Made by a program: the position numbers and the translations under genes
Notes under the pieces: generated by a model
What the model saw: the letters and a program-made list of their open reading frames with translations, nothing else
What the model was told of the DNA's origin: nothing
Databases searched by the model: none
Shown: piece after piece, positions 34,718 through 45,887 of the stretch
How positions within the stretch are numbered: the stretch's first letter is position 1
How the letters are laid out: every line of letters begins with the position of its first letter
NCBI GenBank assembly: GCA_947311845.1
Contig: CAMZMU010000040.1
Span: 60,571,901-60,635,900 of the forward strand
Source: Poa pratensis
Lineage: Eukaryota > Streptophyta > Magnoliopsida > Poales > Poaceae
Length of the DNA stretch: 64,000 nt
Direction: 5' to 3'

Positions 34718-36938
34718 ATGGAGAGGAAGGTGGCTGTGGTGTGCGCCGTGGTGGGGTTCCTCGGCGTCCTCTCGGCGGCGCTCGGGTTCGCCGCGGAAGG
34801 CACCCGCGTCAAGGTCAGCTTCCCGTCCCTGTCCACTTTTCCCCGATAAAACATCTGCCTCGTGCCGCGGTTACGCTTCTGTTGGATGAGCTCGCGCGCG
34901 TTACTAGATCTCGCTCCCCTCGGCTCCCCTTGGCCAAGAAACGCTGATAGGTATGTAGGTTGGTAGAGGGCGTGAATTAATCTTGTTGAGAGCTTAGATA
35001 TATTGTGCTTCTTTCCAAATCGAGCCTGTAGGTTATGCCTGTCTGTGATACGGGTACATGGCAGCTTCGGTGAAGTCGGAGCTTGGGATCAGTCTTCAAC
35101 TCTTCATGATGTGCATTTACACATTGGGGATTTTGCTACTTAGCTAGTATTACCTGCAGCTTGATGTGCGAGGAAAGTGTGCTGCTGCGAGGACTGAACA
35201 TCCTTCTAGTTGCCCTGAATTTGTGAACGTCATATATACGCGAGGCAGAGTAGCGTTGTTTGGCCTAATATGAATGGCGAATCCCTCCCTAAAATAGTAG
35301 TATGATTTAATCAGGACATTTCCAAAGTACATTCTTTCCATGTAGCTCACTGGCTGCTTGAATGTATATAGTATGTATGCTGTGTGTGGCAGTGTACAAA
35401 TATACACTAGTATGTATGCTGTTTGTGGCAGTGTACAGACTGCACAACCCATTCCTCTTGATTGTAGTTGGGGGCATATTTATCCGTGGTTGTTTCGAGT
35501 GCGTGTATACTGTATAGACTGTAAATATCGATGTAATGTCCTGTCACAAGGTATACTAGCAAACAGCTTGCACATTAGGCATTTACAAATCGACTGATAC
35601 AATGTGTGTGATATACAGATGGCGTCATAGGCCCGTAGTTTTATTGCATCTTCATATGATGCCTAAGTATAGTGTGCTGCTTGATTCATGCAGGTTTCAG
35701 ATGTGCAAACGGATGGTGATTCTCTAAGTGGATGCATATACCCAAGAAGCCCAGCCTTAGGCCTTGGCTTAATGTCTGCTGTCGCTCTTATGGTCGCCCA
35801 GTCTATTATAAATACAGTTGCTGGTTGCATCTGTTGTAAGAGGCATCCGGTTCCATCAGACACTAACTGGAGCGTAGCTCTGATCTCATTCATCGTATCT
35901 TGGTAATATTCTGCCCAACATTTTTTTATCTGTTCTATTGTCTTGCTCCAATATTGTGAAAATTCAATATAATGTTGTATTAACTATTAATTTCGTTGAA
36001 AAATTATTAGAGAATTCTGCACATTGTTATATTATGTTGAACCCATACTTGGTCCTACAATTTTTTCTCTGAAATACTAGTGTTAAAAGAAATTACGGAC
36101 CCTAGAGCTGTGTAATGCATTTTATATCAGTTACTTCAATCAAGCCTAGTTGCGTTGTTCATGTTTATTATCATCTTGAGTTCTTGACTGTCATTTTACT
36201 TCTTTTTTTGGATTTAATGTTAGGAATACGTTCATTAACAATATTTGGTACGGTTGATGCCTAGTTCTGCAACCTTTATTAAAATCCATAAAGTGCTCCT
36301 GGGAATTTGCACATTGGTTCTAGGCTGATGCTCGTTGTAGTTCTTGGAAGAATCACATTGCGCACGAATGGTCATATGATCTCGATGGAATAACTTTTAA
36401 ATAGATCTCAAGTAGAAGTAACAGTGTACGCAATTATGCTTTTCTATCAGATTACTTTACTGTCCTATTGATGGTTTGTTAGTTGTGGTATATTCTTAGG
36501 TAGTTCGTATCTGCAGAGTTCTGCAGCTCTTTTCCTTGTGTGTAGCTTCTTGTTGCTAGCTGTAATACTTGAGCAACTATTTAACATAACATCATCCTGG
36601 GGATTGTTACATTCTGCAGGGTCACATTCATAATCGCTTTCCTTCTCCTGCTGACTGGAGCTGCACTGAACGATCAAAGAGGTCAGGAGAACATGTACTT
36701 CGGCAGCTTCTGCTATGTGGTCAAGCCGGGGGTCTTCTCAGGAGGAGCGGTGCTCTCCCTTGCCAGTGTGGCTCTGGCGATAGTTTACTATGTCGCTCTG
36801 ACGTCATCGAAAGGCCCACCAACCTGGGGGCCGCAGCAGAACCAAGGCATTGCCATGGGTCAACCCGTGATCCCGCCGCAGAGCAGCGAACCAGTGTTCG
36901 TCCATGAGGATACTTACAACCGGCAGCAGTTCCCATGA
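34718..36938 (+). CDS. DUF1218 four-helix membrane protein
   Basis: Three exons (34718-34813, 35694-35902, 36620-36938) with GT-AG introns encode 207 residues with an intact frame. The order is an N-terminal signal/anchor helix (about 5-25), TEGTRVKV-like AEGTRVKVSDVQ with the conserved Cys of SGCIYPRSP, helix 2 (about 53-78) ending in CICCKR, NWSVALISFIVSWVTFII (helix 3), a Cys-containing loop (YFGSFCYVVKPGVF), helix 4 (about 133-155), and a Pro/Gln-rich cytosolic tail. Plant DUF1218 proteins include VEINLESS/DEAL-type and MODIFYING WALL LIGNIN proteins, which act at the ER or plasma membrane in leaf patterning and lignin; which branch this is cannot be decided here. Confidence 0.9.
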
Positions 36939-37292
36939 TCACAACAACCATATCTAGGCCGATTCGAGGGCCACTATGAACGCTATGTTCTCAAGTTTGG
37001 TTTGTATAGCCTTGCAGGTTAGAACAATAGCAGTCGCTGCTGCTTCTAGCTAGGTTAAGTATTTTTCTCTTCTTCTTTTGATGGTCTTTTCCTTTGTTGA
37101 GAATGGTCGCTGAGGCATGCCTGTTTCATCACTTATGGATGTTTGATTTTAAATGAACTGGGTAATGTTGAAGTTCATGTCTTGCTTGTTTGCAAGTCTC
37201 AATGTTGTTCATGATGGATGGATGTGGACTGAATGTCTGTCCACTGTACAGCGATGAAATATAATTCAGAAACAGCTGAAATTCTCAGCTGG
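36939..37292. other. Convergent 3' flanks
   Basis: This is the 3' UTR of the DUF1218 gene (to about 37190) facing the 3' end of the minus-strand gluconokinase. No other feature is seen. Confidence 0.5.
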
Positions 37293-38418
37293 TCAGCATG
37301 CTGTCGACGCCAGCTCATTCCTGAACTGACCAATGTAGTTTCGACGATGGTATCGGGCCGCACCGTGGCGTCGACCACGGTGATCCCCTCGGCCTCGTCG
37401 ATCTCCAGCAGGTCGAGCTGGCTCTGCAGCAGGCTCGCCGGCATGAAGTGGCCCCATCCTTTGCCCGCCTCCTCACCCTCTCGGCGATCACCTCTGCTGA
37501 CGCCTCTAGGCACACGAACTTCACCCTGCATGCTGCATAGCTCCCAGCCCTGTAGCTGCTGTCTCCTTCCCGGAGGATCTCCCTGTACTTGTGCTGCAGC
37601 GCCGAGCAGCTGACAGCGACGTCCTCGCCGCGGTGCAGCCGCTCCCTGATGGCGCCACGGAGGGACTCCAGCCAAGGGAAGCGGTCCACGTCGGTTAGCG
37701 GGATGCCCTTGCTCATCTTTGCTGTTTACACATGGACAGGGAATGAGCAGAGGAATGTCCAGAACTGTTTTTCAGTCTAAACTTGAGAGATGGAACTGCA
37801 AATCCATCCTGAAAGAAAACTCTTTTGTTGGGAACATTCGCTTTTACCTTTGTTTTCCTGAGAGTGGTAGTCGTCTGCCTCGACGAAGCTGCATCCAAGA
37901 GCTTCGGCGAGCATCGCCGCGACGGTCCTGCAGTGCAAAATTCACATCGAAATTGTTCATTCAGGAGAAGTGCCATTGCCATAATCTCACATGAAGAGGG
38001 CAGAGCTCAAGATGCTTGTTTGTAGGATGCTGAAACCAGTAAGCCCATGTTGTTCACAGATCAATCAGTGATTCAGAAGGATTAATCGGGGAGAGTTTTA
38101 CGATTTTCCGCAGCCGCTGACTCCCATGATCACGATCGCCAGTCCTGCAACCACAGATGGTCAACAAGGTGAAATCGGCAGTTCATGGCTGGCTGAATCA
38201 GCTCTGATCTGACTGAGCTGATAAGTAAGAACGCTGAAGGGGATGCGGCCACGGAGGCACGGACACCATGCTCCTTTTAATCCCAAAGCACCAAGAACAA
38301 TAGAAATTAGCCGAGAGAGAGAAGCTTCCTGACCAGGATGGACGAGATCGGAGCCGGCCATGCTGCTCTCCGGCGGCAGGACAGGGGCAGGGACAGGAGG
38401 AGAGTGAAGAGCAGCCAT
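37293..38418 (-). CDS. Gluconokinase (two frameshifts)
   Basis: ATP-dependent gluconokinase makes 6-phosphogluconate from gluconate and feeds the pentose phosphate pathway. Exons on the minus strand are 38418-38334, 38144-38102, 37927-37848 and 37721-37293, all with GT-AG junctions in phase. The P-loop GVSGCGKST lies at about residues 36-44. Next come the FVEADDYHSQENK substrate block, the MSKGIPLTDVDRFPWL lid region and the VSCSALQHKYREILR segment. The last exon carries two single-base deletions, one before HFMPASLLQSQLDLLE (about 37451-37456) and one before IGQFRNELAST (about 37337). Allowing for both, the frame closes at 37293-37295. As written the frame reads into unrelated sequence. I chose Met 38418 because the longer frame has only a TTG start. 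Confidence 0.85.
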
Positions 38419-39237
38419 TGAATGACGAATTGACGATGCTGACAACAGAACCTTTGGTTGATCGCTGTTCCATTTTCTCAGGGTTTGACTCCGTTGAGCA
38501 ACTTGCTGCCGCTCCGTTTCCCAGATTCAGACCTCAGATTTTGCCATAATTCATTATTAGCTGTAAATTTTATTTTTCTGTCTGTAATTCTCCTTCTATG
38601 TTTTGATTTGTTTGGGTTTCGCAAAAAACATATGTCATGTGGTTAATTCTCCTTACCATGTTTACGGACTGCATAGACCCTGAAATTCGATAATCGATTC
38701 GACTAATACAGCAGCATCTATGTAAGTTTTCGTGAGAATGGTTCGTTAGGGTAATTAATTTGCAGAGTGTTTGCACAGACTTAGTTTGCACTTAACTAGG
38801 TAAAAGCAACAGCTTACATTGGACGGCCAGGAGAAAAGCAGAAAAGTTCCGTGGGCAAACAAAGCATGAGGCGTGCACGACAGCTCCTCCAACTCCCAGT
38901 GGAAAAATTCAGCTCACAGCTACCGTTGAGCTATCAGCTTTCAGTTGCATAGATAAGATCATAAGATAGCCCTGTCGCTGACTCACAGCTCACTGCACAT
39001 CCCTATCCACCACAATCCCACAGCCCTCAAAACCTTGCATGTAAACGGGACATGAGCAGCATCAAAGTTGGAATTTCTTCTCCCAGAACCTTTTGAGATT
39101 TATCCTGTTGAAACTTGAAGAAAAAAACCCAAAGAATTCACGTATCATCACGGATCAAATCCATCTTCTGATCTAAAAGCGATTTGTGTGTTTCAACTTT
39201 CAAGCCAGTCGAACCGACGACATACAAACCGGTACAG
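38419..39237. other. Gluconokinase upstream and SMG9 3' flank
   Basis: About 820 bp between two minus-strand genes. The left part should hold the gluconokinase leader and promoter; the right part (about 38850-39237) the SMG9 3' UTR. No distinct motif is identified. Confidence 0.4.
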
Positions 39238-42200
39238 CTACTTTCTAAACAGTCCCGAGCTCTGCAGCGCCTTGCAGTATTCCGAGATGACGGGGGATCT
39301 CTTCACCATGTCCCATATCTTGGCCGAGCTTCTCAGCCAGTCGCGCTCCGTGAGGTTCTTCGAGAACGGCCTCGGTGTTCTTGAGAGGACCTATAACAAT
39401 AGAAACAAACGCAACAGACTCAGCGAGGTCGAGAATAAATGCTTTAAATAATAATGAACAGAGGCCAGAAACAAATACTACCGTATCTGACAATGAACCT
39501 TTTTTCCTTTTAATGACTTCATGACTAAAGCGCAAGAATCTACATGTAACCTCAGGTGTATGATTGGACAAAGTTCAAACAAGAGCAGGTAAAGCTCCCA
39601 GGTTTGCCAGAATATGCAAATGAAAGACGGAACGTAATGCTTTCAAGAGAATGGATTCTTCGAAAATTTACATCCTTTTTTTCATTCAAAATATTTGTGT
39701 TGAGGGTTTTACCATATTTTTATCTCTAACTGGATGTACCTTTTGATTCTTACGGAGAGATCCTTTTTTTTTACGTGGAAAAAACATGTAGGATTTACAG
39801 GTCAACCTATTTGTTCCTTCCTAGCACGTAAAACTGCTAAGTTTGTCAACATATGCAAAAGATAAATTTGGCAGACCAGCAAAAGCTCAACTTGCCTAGA
39901 GGCTACAACCAAGAGGGAGACGAGCAAACATACCTGATCACGAAGCATCCCTAACATGGATGAGTATGTCCCATACTCAAACTTTGTTGAGTTATCATGT
40001 GCTCCTAATGGAAGAAGAAATACATCCTGTTGACTGGAGCTCAAATCTTCAACTTTCATGCTTAAAGGAACCAATGAATCAGTAACCTCAGGTGTTGCAC
40101 TAGAGCTGCCAATGTTAAACGAGGATGACTCGAAGTGCTTTTCAAGATTCTTCCTCAGAAGCATGAGATTCGAAGCAGAGAAGTCATGTTCCTGCAATCT
40201 GTTCAATTAGGTAATCACACAAATCAAATTACTGAGGTTAAACGAGTATAGGACGAATTTAAGTATGCAGGTGGTATGCGCTCATATGATGATAACATGG
40301 CAGCAACATTCATTTCTTTACCAACAGGAAATTCAAAAGATCTATTTATTCAGAGAAATACAAATGACGATCTGATAACAGGAGAAATACACTCTCTTAA
40401 GGCACAGTATAACACTTCATAATGCTCACCTAGCATGCACAAAACATAGATTGGCCATGTAATCTTCACTGCCTGATTGGTTATCAGTTTTATTTTCCTT
40501 GTCTGGAGAAGATGATGAGGTTAACAATGATGGGTCAGGTATGTTATTCTTCAGCAAATCAACCTGTAAAAATACATTGCAACACTCATTTCAGCATTCC
40601 GCAATATTGGCAGATATTACTTGTAGCTTAGGGTCATCAGTCACCATGTTTTAAAAGTTCATATTCCTCTATTTACTGCAGAACATTCTGTTGCAAACTT
40701 TGCTCGTTGTATTCTTATATTTTCGCAATATTCTGCACAGAGTAACTGCCAGCCTTTTATCAGTAGATATACTACACCGATTCCACTGTCTAAATGATGG
40801 ATAAGAAAAGCGTGTTATTATCAACCATGCAAGCCTTTTCTTTCTTGAAGAAGAAGAATGAAAAAGAAATATCTGTTTCCATTGCAAGAATGCATAAATG
40901 GAGGAAAAACAGATAAACAAAATGCAAAAGAGAATACTGCCTTTGCAAATTATCAAACTGCTCCGGTAAAGTCTGAAGGTTGCAGGAATCAAAGAGTGGG
41001 ATTGTTACTGCTTTTAGTTTCGTTAGAATTTTATTTGTACACACACACTCAATTATGAACCTATAAATAATTGTTTTGTTGTTCTGCATAGACTACTAGA
41101 ATGCTCAGCGAAACATGGTCTTTTATACAACATTGACAGTTCACACTACCAGGTGAAAAAATGATCCTAATTCTCGATAGAAGGGACTGTCTATAGAAAT
41201 TACAGCCAGCAACTTACCGTAAGCATGAGCTCCCACATGGCAAAATCATTGGTCCCTTCTGACACAACCAACAAAATATTACAGACAGATGCCAAGAAAA
41301 CACCAAGCTACAGAAATTCCTTGCAGAACAACAGAAAATACTGATCAATTATTGGGTATCGCCAAGGTATAGCTAGCAGTAAGACAATCAAGTGTAAGAA
41401 TTAAAATAAAGCATTTACCTGGATTCCCATTAGCTCATGGGCCAGGTCTGCTGGTACTGGATCACCACTAAGCACCGGAATTGTGGATGAACCATCAGGT
41501 CTCATCATATCAATTAGGATGGATGGACTGTATACTGGCTGCAGGACAATGGATGTATTAAAAAATATCAGCAAGATGTTTGGCTTAACTCTTCTCATAT
41601 TCTAACACATCATTGCAGAGACTAAAATAACTTCATCTCACCTGAGTGTCAAGGAGAATAAAGCGTTCATGAGATATCCTGAAGTCAACACCTGCAGTAC
41701 AGTGCTTTGCCATTGCTTTGATCTCCTCAGTTTGTGTAGCAAAAGGAGGATGCATTCCTACAAAGAGCAGCCAACTTGAATAATTTTGGTTCGCTCAGGT
41801 TTAGTAAGAAATAAACTGCTAATGTATCTTCGCTACGATTTTCAGCAACCCTATTGACACGGAAAGGTTTTTGAAAATTTGATGTGTATAAGAAGCATCG
41901 AATTTGGATAACAGACTGGATACTACAATGTGAATATTACCGACAATGTTTATATTACTATATTGTCAAAAACTAAAAGGTGCACCTGCATCGAGATAAT
42001 GTTAAGGCAATTAAACAACTACAACCACCAATGTAAGACTGAATGATTGCTCCAGGGTCTAAAACAAACCATAATATACGTAAAAGGGAACCATATAAGT
42101 AAATGAATATAGTACCAGGTGAGCTTCCATCATATCCATAAAGTGCGTTCATGATGGTTGACTTGCCCACACCAGGTGGACCAATTATCCCGATCACCAT

Positions 42201-43029
42201 GAAATCGTTGTTCTCCGTCAAATACTGCAAAAAGGAAGAATTAAAAACATGAATTCAAATTTTCATGTGTGCCATTTAGCAACCAAAAGTTTTACAATTC
42301 AGTGCTACCATAAATCTTATCACAAACACATATTTCAACAGCTTCTTTGTCTGCTACGGGATAGCTTGACGAATAATTCCACCAATATGTACTACCTATA
42401 GCTTGTTTATTCACAATAACACCATGTTTTAATGATCGGCGTAGAGCATGAACATTGCAGTAAAAGATATCAGCTTCCTCATCAAACAACACATATTAAG
42501 AGGACCTATGGAACCTGAAGCTTAAAACGACAACTCAATGCAGAGAAGTAATAATAAGTAGTCAAGTGGGGACATATGAAGCTAATTCATACTCTTGCAC
42601 ATACCACAGGAGGAATCATCCAATTCTAAGCACTATTAATACTCTTGCACAAACAACACGAAGAACCAGCCATTCAATCACTACCAAACGCAGTTAACCT
42701 AGCACAAACCGTCGTCATTCTTGAATTAACCAGTATAACCCCAGGAACAGCACACGCACACACGCAAAAAGAAAGGGATACGATGTTTTTTCACGCACCG
42801 GGAGAATCTTGTCAGTGTGGACCTCCCACGCGTCGGAGACGAGGCTGAGCGAGCCAGGCTGCGGTGCCTGCCGCGCGCGGGCGCCGCCCTCCTCGTCGGC
42901 GCCGGAGGAAGAAGGGGGCGGCAGCGGCGGCTTGGCAAGGAGGATCTTGGGCGGCGGTGGTGGAGGCGGGTGGGAGGAGGAGGATCCACGGTCGCCGACG
43001 CCGGCGAGAGGTGGCTGTCCGGCGGCCAT
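39238..43029 (-). CDS. SMG9: SMG9-like nonsense-mediated decay factor
   Basis: Eight exons on the minus strand (43029-42799, 42224-42116, 41757-41642, 41538-41419, 41307-41218, 40563-40430, 40198-39934, 39390-39238) join in phase to 405 residues. All junctions are GT-AG. SMG9 partners SMG8 to hold the SMG1 kinase that phosphorylates UPF1. The N terminus is low-complexity Pro/Ser/Ala (residues 1-60). The G-like domain follows, with P-loop GPPGVGKST (about 92-100), RFILLDTQ (switch/Walker B-like) and NILLVVSEG. An acidic Ser-rich insert (about 245-260, SSSPDKENK) and a conserved C terminus (TERDWLRSSAKIWDMVKRSP) end the protein. It is the only long gene here without a frame defect. Its start faces the paralogue of the small mitochondrial-type protein about 200 bp away. 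Confidence 0.93.
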
Positions 43030-43220
43030 CGCGGCGAGGTGCTGTGGATGCTCGGCGGAGGCTGAGGGCTTTTTTTTGAGGGGTAGGCGGAGGCTGAGGG
43101 CCTGAGGCGTTTCTCTTTTTCTTTTTGTCTGAGAGGCATCTGGAGCCCGAGACGGCCCAGATAGAGTAATCTTCATGGGCCCCATTTCGACGGCCCATCA
43201 ACACCCTCTTCTTCCCCACC
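43030..43220. promoter_or_regulatory. Bidirectional promoter with three site II boxes
   Basis: Divergent genes SMG9 (-) and the small mitochondrial-type protein copy 2 (+) share this short spacer. GGCCCA/TGGGCC boxes occur at 43154-43159, 43176-43181 and 43192-43197. No TATA box is evident. The same box type sits upstream of the other paralogue at 32.5 kb. Confidence 0.6.
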
Positions 43221-44592
43221 TCACGTCTGACTCTGGACGCATTCTCGAATCCTCTCCCTCTCTGAAGCAAGAACAGCAAGCAGGAATCCACCACCGAATC
43301 AAGCTCGAGGCGAAGGGATCCAAAGGTAACCAGAACCAGAATCATCATCCTTGCTCCCCCTTTCTCCTAGCTAGCTCCTTGCGGCCGCTCGGGTCAAATC
43401 TGCAGCCTTTAGCTGCTTGCTGCCCCCGCTTGAATCTCGTCCTAGTTTTCTTGTATTTCCTCCTCCCCCTTACCTTAGACGAGCTAGATCTTGAAGAGTA
43501 ACAGCGCGCTGAGTCGAGAGAGAAGTATATATTTGCTTTCGTGTGCATCTGAATCGCGTCAGCTTCCCGTGGGAAGGGAAAAGGCCATACCATTTCGTTG
43601 CTGTGTCTGTGGCCCGTGCTAGAGCTTCGGGCTGCAGTTTTCGAGCTGCTACTGTGCTCACGTTTCTGGTTCAGCGACAGATCCAGAGTTGGTTTGGGCT
43701 TAGCTCGGACCGGACCCCGGGAAAGAAGGGATAGGCCAAGTCGGTCTCTACTGAAATAAGTTAGATTGATTTGTTTCTCTTGCTGTATGACGGGCACGGT
43801 TGATGAATGTGTGGCAGTGTAGCATTCAACTTCCATGACTATGCTAGTAGATAAGGGTGAAATGTGTCTCCCTAGGTTGGTCTCCTCCACCGATTCCAAA
43901 TTTGGATGAAGTCTCCACTATTTGATAGAAAAACAATGCTGCTCTTTTGCTGGTTGCAATGAGAAAATTGGGCAGCTAGCTGTTTTCGCTAGTTTCACGT
44001 GTTTTCTTCTGCCTCAGGGCTGCAACTGTATGTGCATAGCTCAGGTTATGTTACATTCGTTGCAACTCACAAGTCACAGGCAACCTGTGCTATCGGCAAC
44101 TAAGCATAGGTGGTTATCAGGGTCGTGAAGAGTCTATAGCTTCCACTATGGCTTGAGAATTGTTTGCATTTGAATTCAGTATTTGTTATCGAAAGCCGGT
44201 GAAGCTAGAATTGTTTGTAAGCAAAATCGGATCACCTGCTATGTTTGACGAATCACATCTAATGAAAGAACAGCCCATGGAACTAATGGAAACCTAGCCG
44301 CAATAGATTTTGTGCTTGCTGGTATTCTCAATGGCAACTTGGGTACTGAAATGAATGTCATGCACATAAGCCTAATGCATTCAACTTTACCTCCCTTATT
44401 ATTTGCATGTCATATCAAAACATCAGTTTGGTCATCCAAGATGGCCAACCGAATGATCTACTCGGTAGAACCTTCATATTTGTAATTTCTCCATTCCAAA
44501 CATGGCATGATGGTACTTGCATTCTTTAAACCTGCAATCTATACAATTTTCCTGCGCACTGTTGCTAACTGTCTTCGTACCGAACTGTGCAG
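43221..44592 (+). other. 5' UTR exon and leader intron of copy 2
   Basis: The non-coding exon ends CCAAAG at 43325 with donor GTAACC; the acceptor GTGCAG ends at 44592, five bases before the ATG. The intron is 1267 bp, comparable to the 1.08 kb of copy 1. Leader introns of this sort often raise expression in grasses (inference). Frames inside it are GC-rich shadows. Confidence 0.7.
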
Positions 44593-44597
44593 TTTCA

Positions 44598-44976
44598 ATG
44601 GCTGCCAAGTACATCGTCGGCGGCCTTCTTGGCTCTTGTGTCATCGCATACGGCTGCGACTACATCATTTCTCAGAAGAAGATCTTCGGTGGTATGTAGT
44701 GTGTCTGTCTTGAATAGCTCCTGTTGTGAATTTATAGCATACTCAACACTATTAGGTGCTTCGGCAAAGAGCGAATACAGAAAGCATTTCCTTCGCGTTG
44801 ATTGGTACCATTATGTTGCTCCTTGATCAGGCACCATACCAGGGACCATCTCCGACAAGGAGTGGTTTCAGGCGACTGAGAAGAGGTTCCAGGCTTGGCC
44901 CCGCACCGCTGGGCCGCCGGTCGTCATGAACCCCATCAGCCGCCAGAACTTCATCGTGAAGGACCTCAACCCCTGA
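44598..44976 (+). CDS. Small plant mitochondrial (complex I-type) protein, copy 2
   Basis: Exons 44598-44691 and 44831-44976 encode 79 residues: MAAKYIVGGLLGSCVIAYGC (membrane helix), QKKIFGG, then TISDKEWFQATEKRFQAWPRT, AGPPVVMNPISRQNF and IVKDLNP. It shares the exon boundary at the GG codon, the leader intron and most of the tail with copy 1 (30973-31291), so the two arose by gene duplication about 13 kb apart in opposite orientation. Family membership in mitochondrial complex I is from memory and not provable here. The frame is intact. Confidence 0.88.
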
Positions 44977-45887
44977 GGCCGGGTATCATATAAGGTAAAG
45001 TAGTCATCTAGCAGTGCCGGAAAAATTGCCCGCTATTTTGGTGGCAACCTTGCTTTCATACATATTGGATTTTAAGATTATAGCGCTAATTCTGGCTAGA
45101 ACTTTCTCCAGGTTTTCGACGGAAGCATGGGCTGAGAGTGAGCGGCGATCTCAGTAGCTAGCTACAACCTACCTACCTGTGCTTGTAATCTTACTTAAGG
45201 CTGTGTTTGTCTCGATAATAAGAACGGTACTCTTGTCATCATATTCTGGAGAATATAACAGAAGCTGAAGCATATTTTGCTTTCTAAATTTGCCACCGTG
45301 GCATCATCAACATGATTGTTGTTACTCGTAACATGTACACCTTTCGCTTTGTGGTTGCTATGATGGATTCTATGCTGTGGAAAAGAAGATTTGTTTTAGA
45401 CCCTTTATTTTATGTACTCATTGTGCTTTAGCTAATAATTTTAGCTAATACTCTGGGAGTAGCCAGCAACTCATGGTCCTTGGAGAATGGAGAGGCTTCT
45501 CTTTCACCAGTGATGCTCATAGCTGAGGCTGATGCCATTGGCCAAAGAATTTTTTTCCTGTCAATGAGTTGGTTAAGATTTGCCAGATAAGGACGAAGAC
45601 ATCCATGCCTTTCTGGGGAGCTCTGAAGGCTGGCCATGCTCTGATTAGCTTCTGCATCAGTGTTGATCCATGATTGATTTGGTAGGAATTTGTTTCTGAG
45701 CTCTGTGGTATCGATGAACGGGGTTCAGGTGCAGTTGCTGGGCTTCTTTTGATTTTTTTTTTTAAGGAGTCCAAATTACGAAAGTCCCTCGGGCGGCAGT
45801 CTCTCCCCTATTCCTCCTCGCTGTCTACCTCACACCTCCATCAGGATCAGGCCCGGCTGCTGCTGGTAGTCGCTCCTGCCTCAATCA
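44977..45887. other. 3' UTR of copy 2 and spacer to the esterase
   Basis: A probable intron-containing 3' UTR: GTAAAG near 44995 and CTCCAGG near 45112 could be splice ends. The segment from about 45065 to 45740 is the source-like copy of a duplicated block found again at 49840-50410 and 51242-51660. Confidence 0.55.

Noticed and set aside
38419..38445. Longer gluconokinase N terminus
   Set aside because: It would need a TTG start at 38445; the first ATG at 38418 suffices.
42715..43185. SMG9 start at upstream in-frame Met 43185
   Set aside because: It would overlap the shared promoter and site II boxes; the MAAGQPP start at 43029 fits the family N terminus better.
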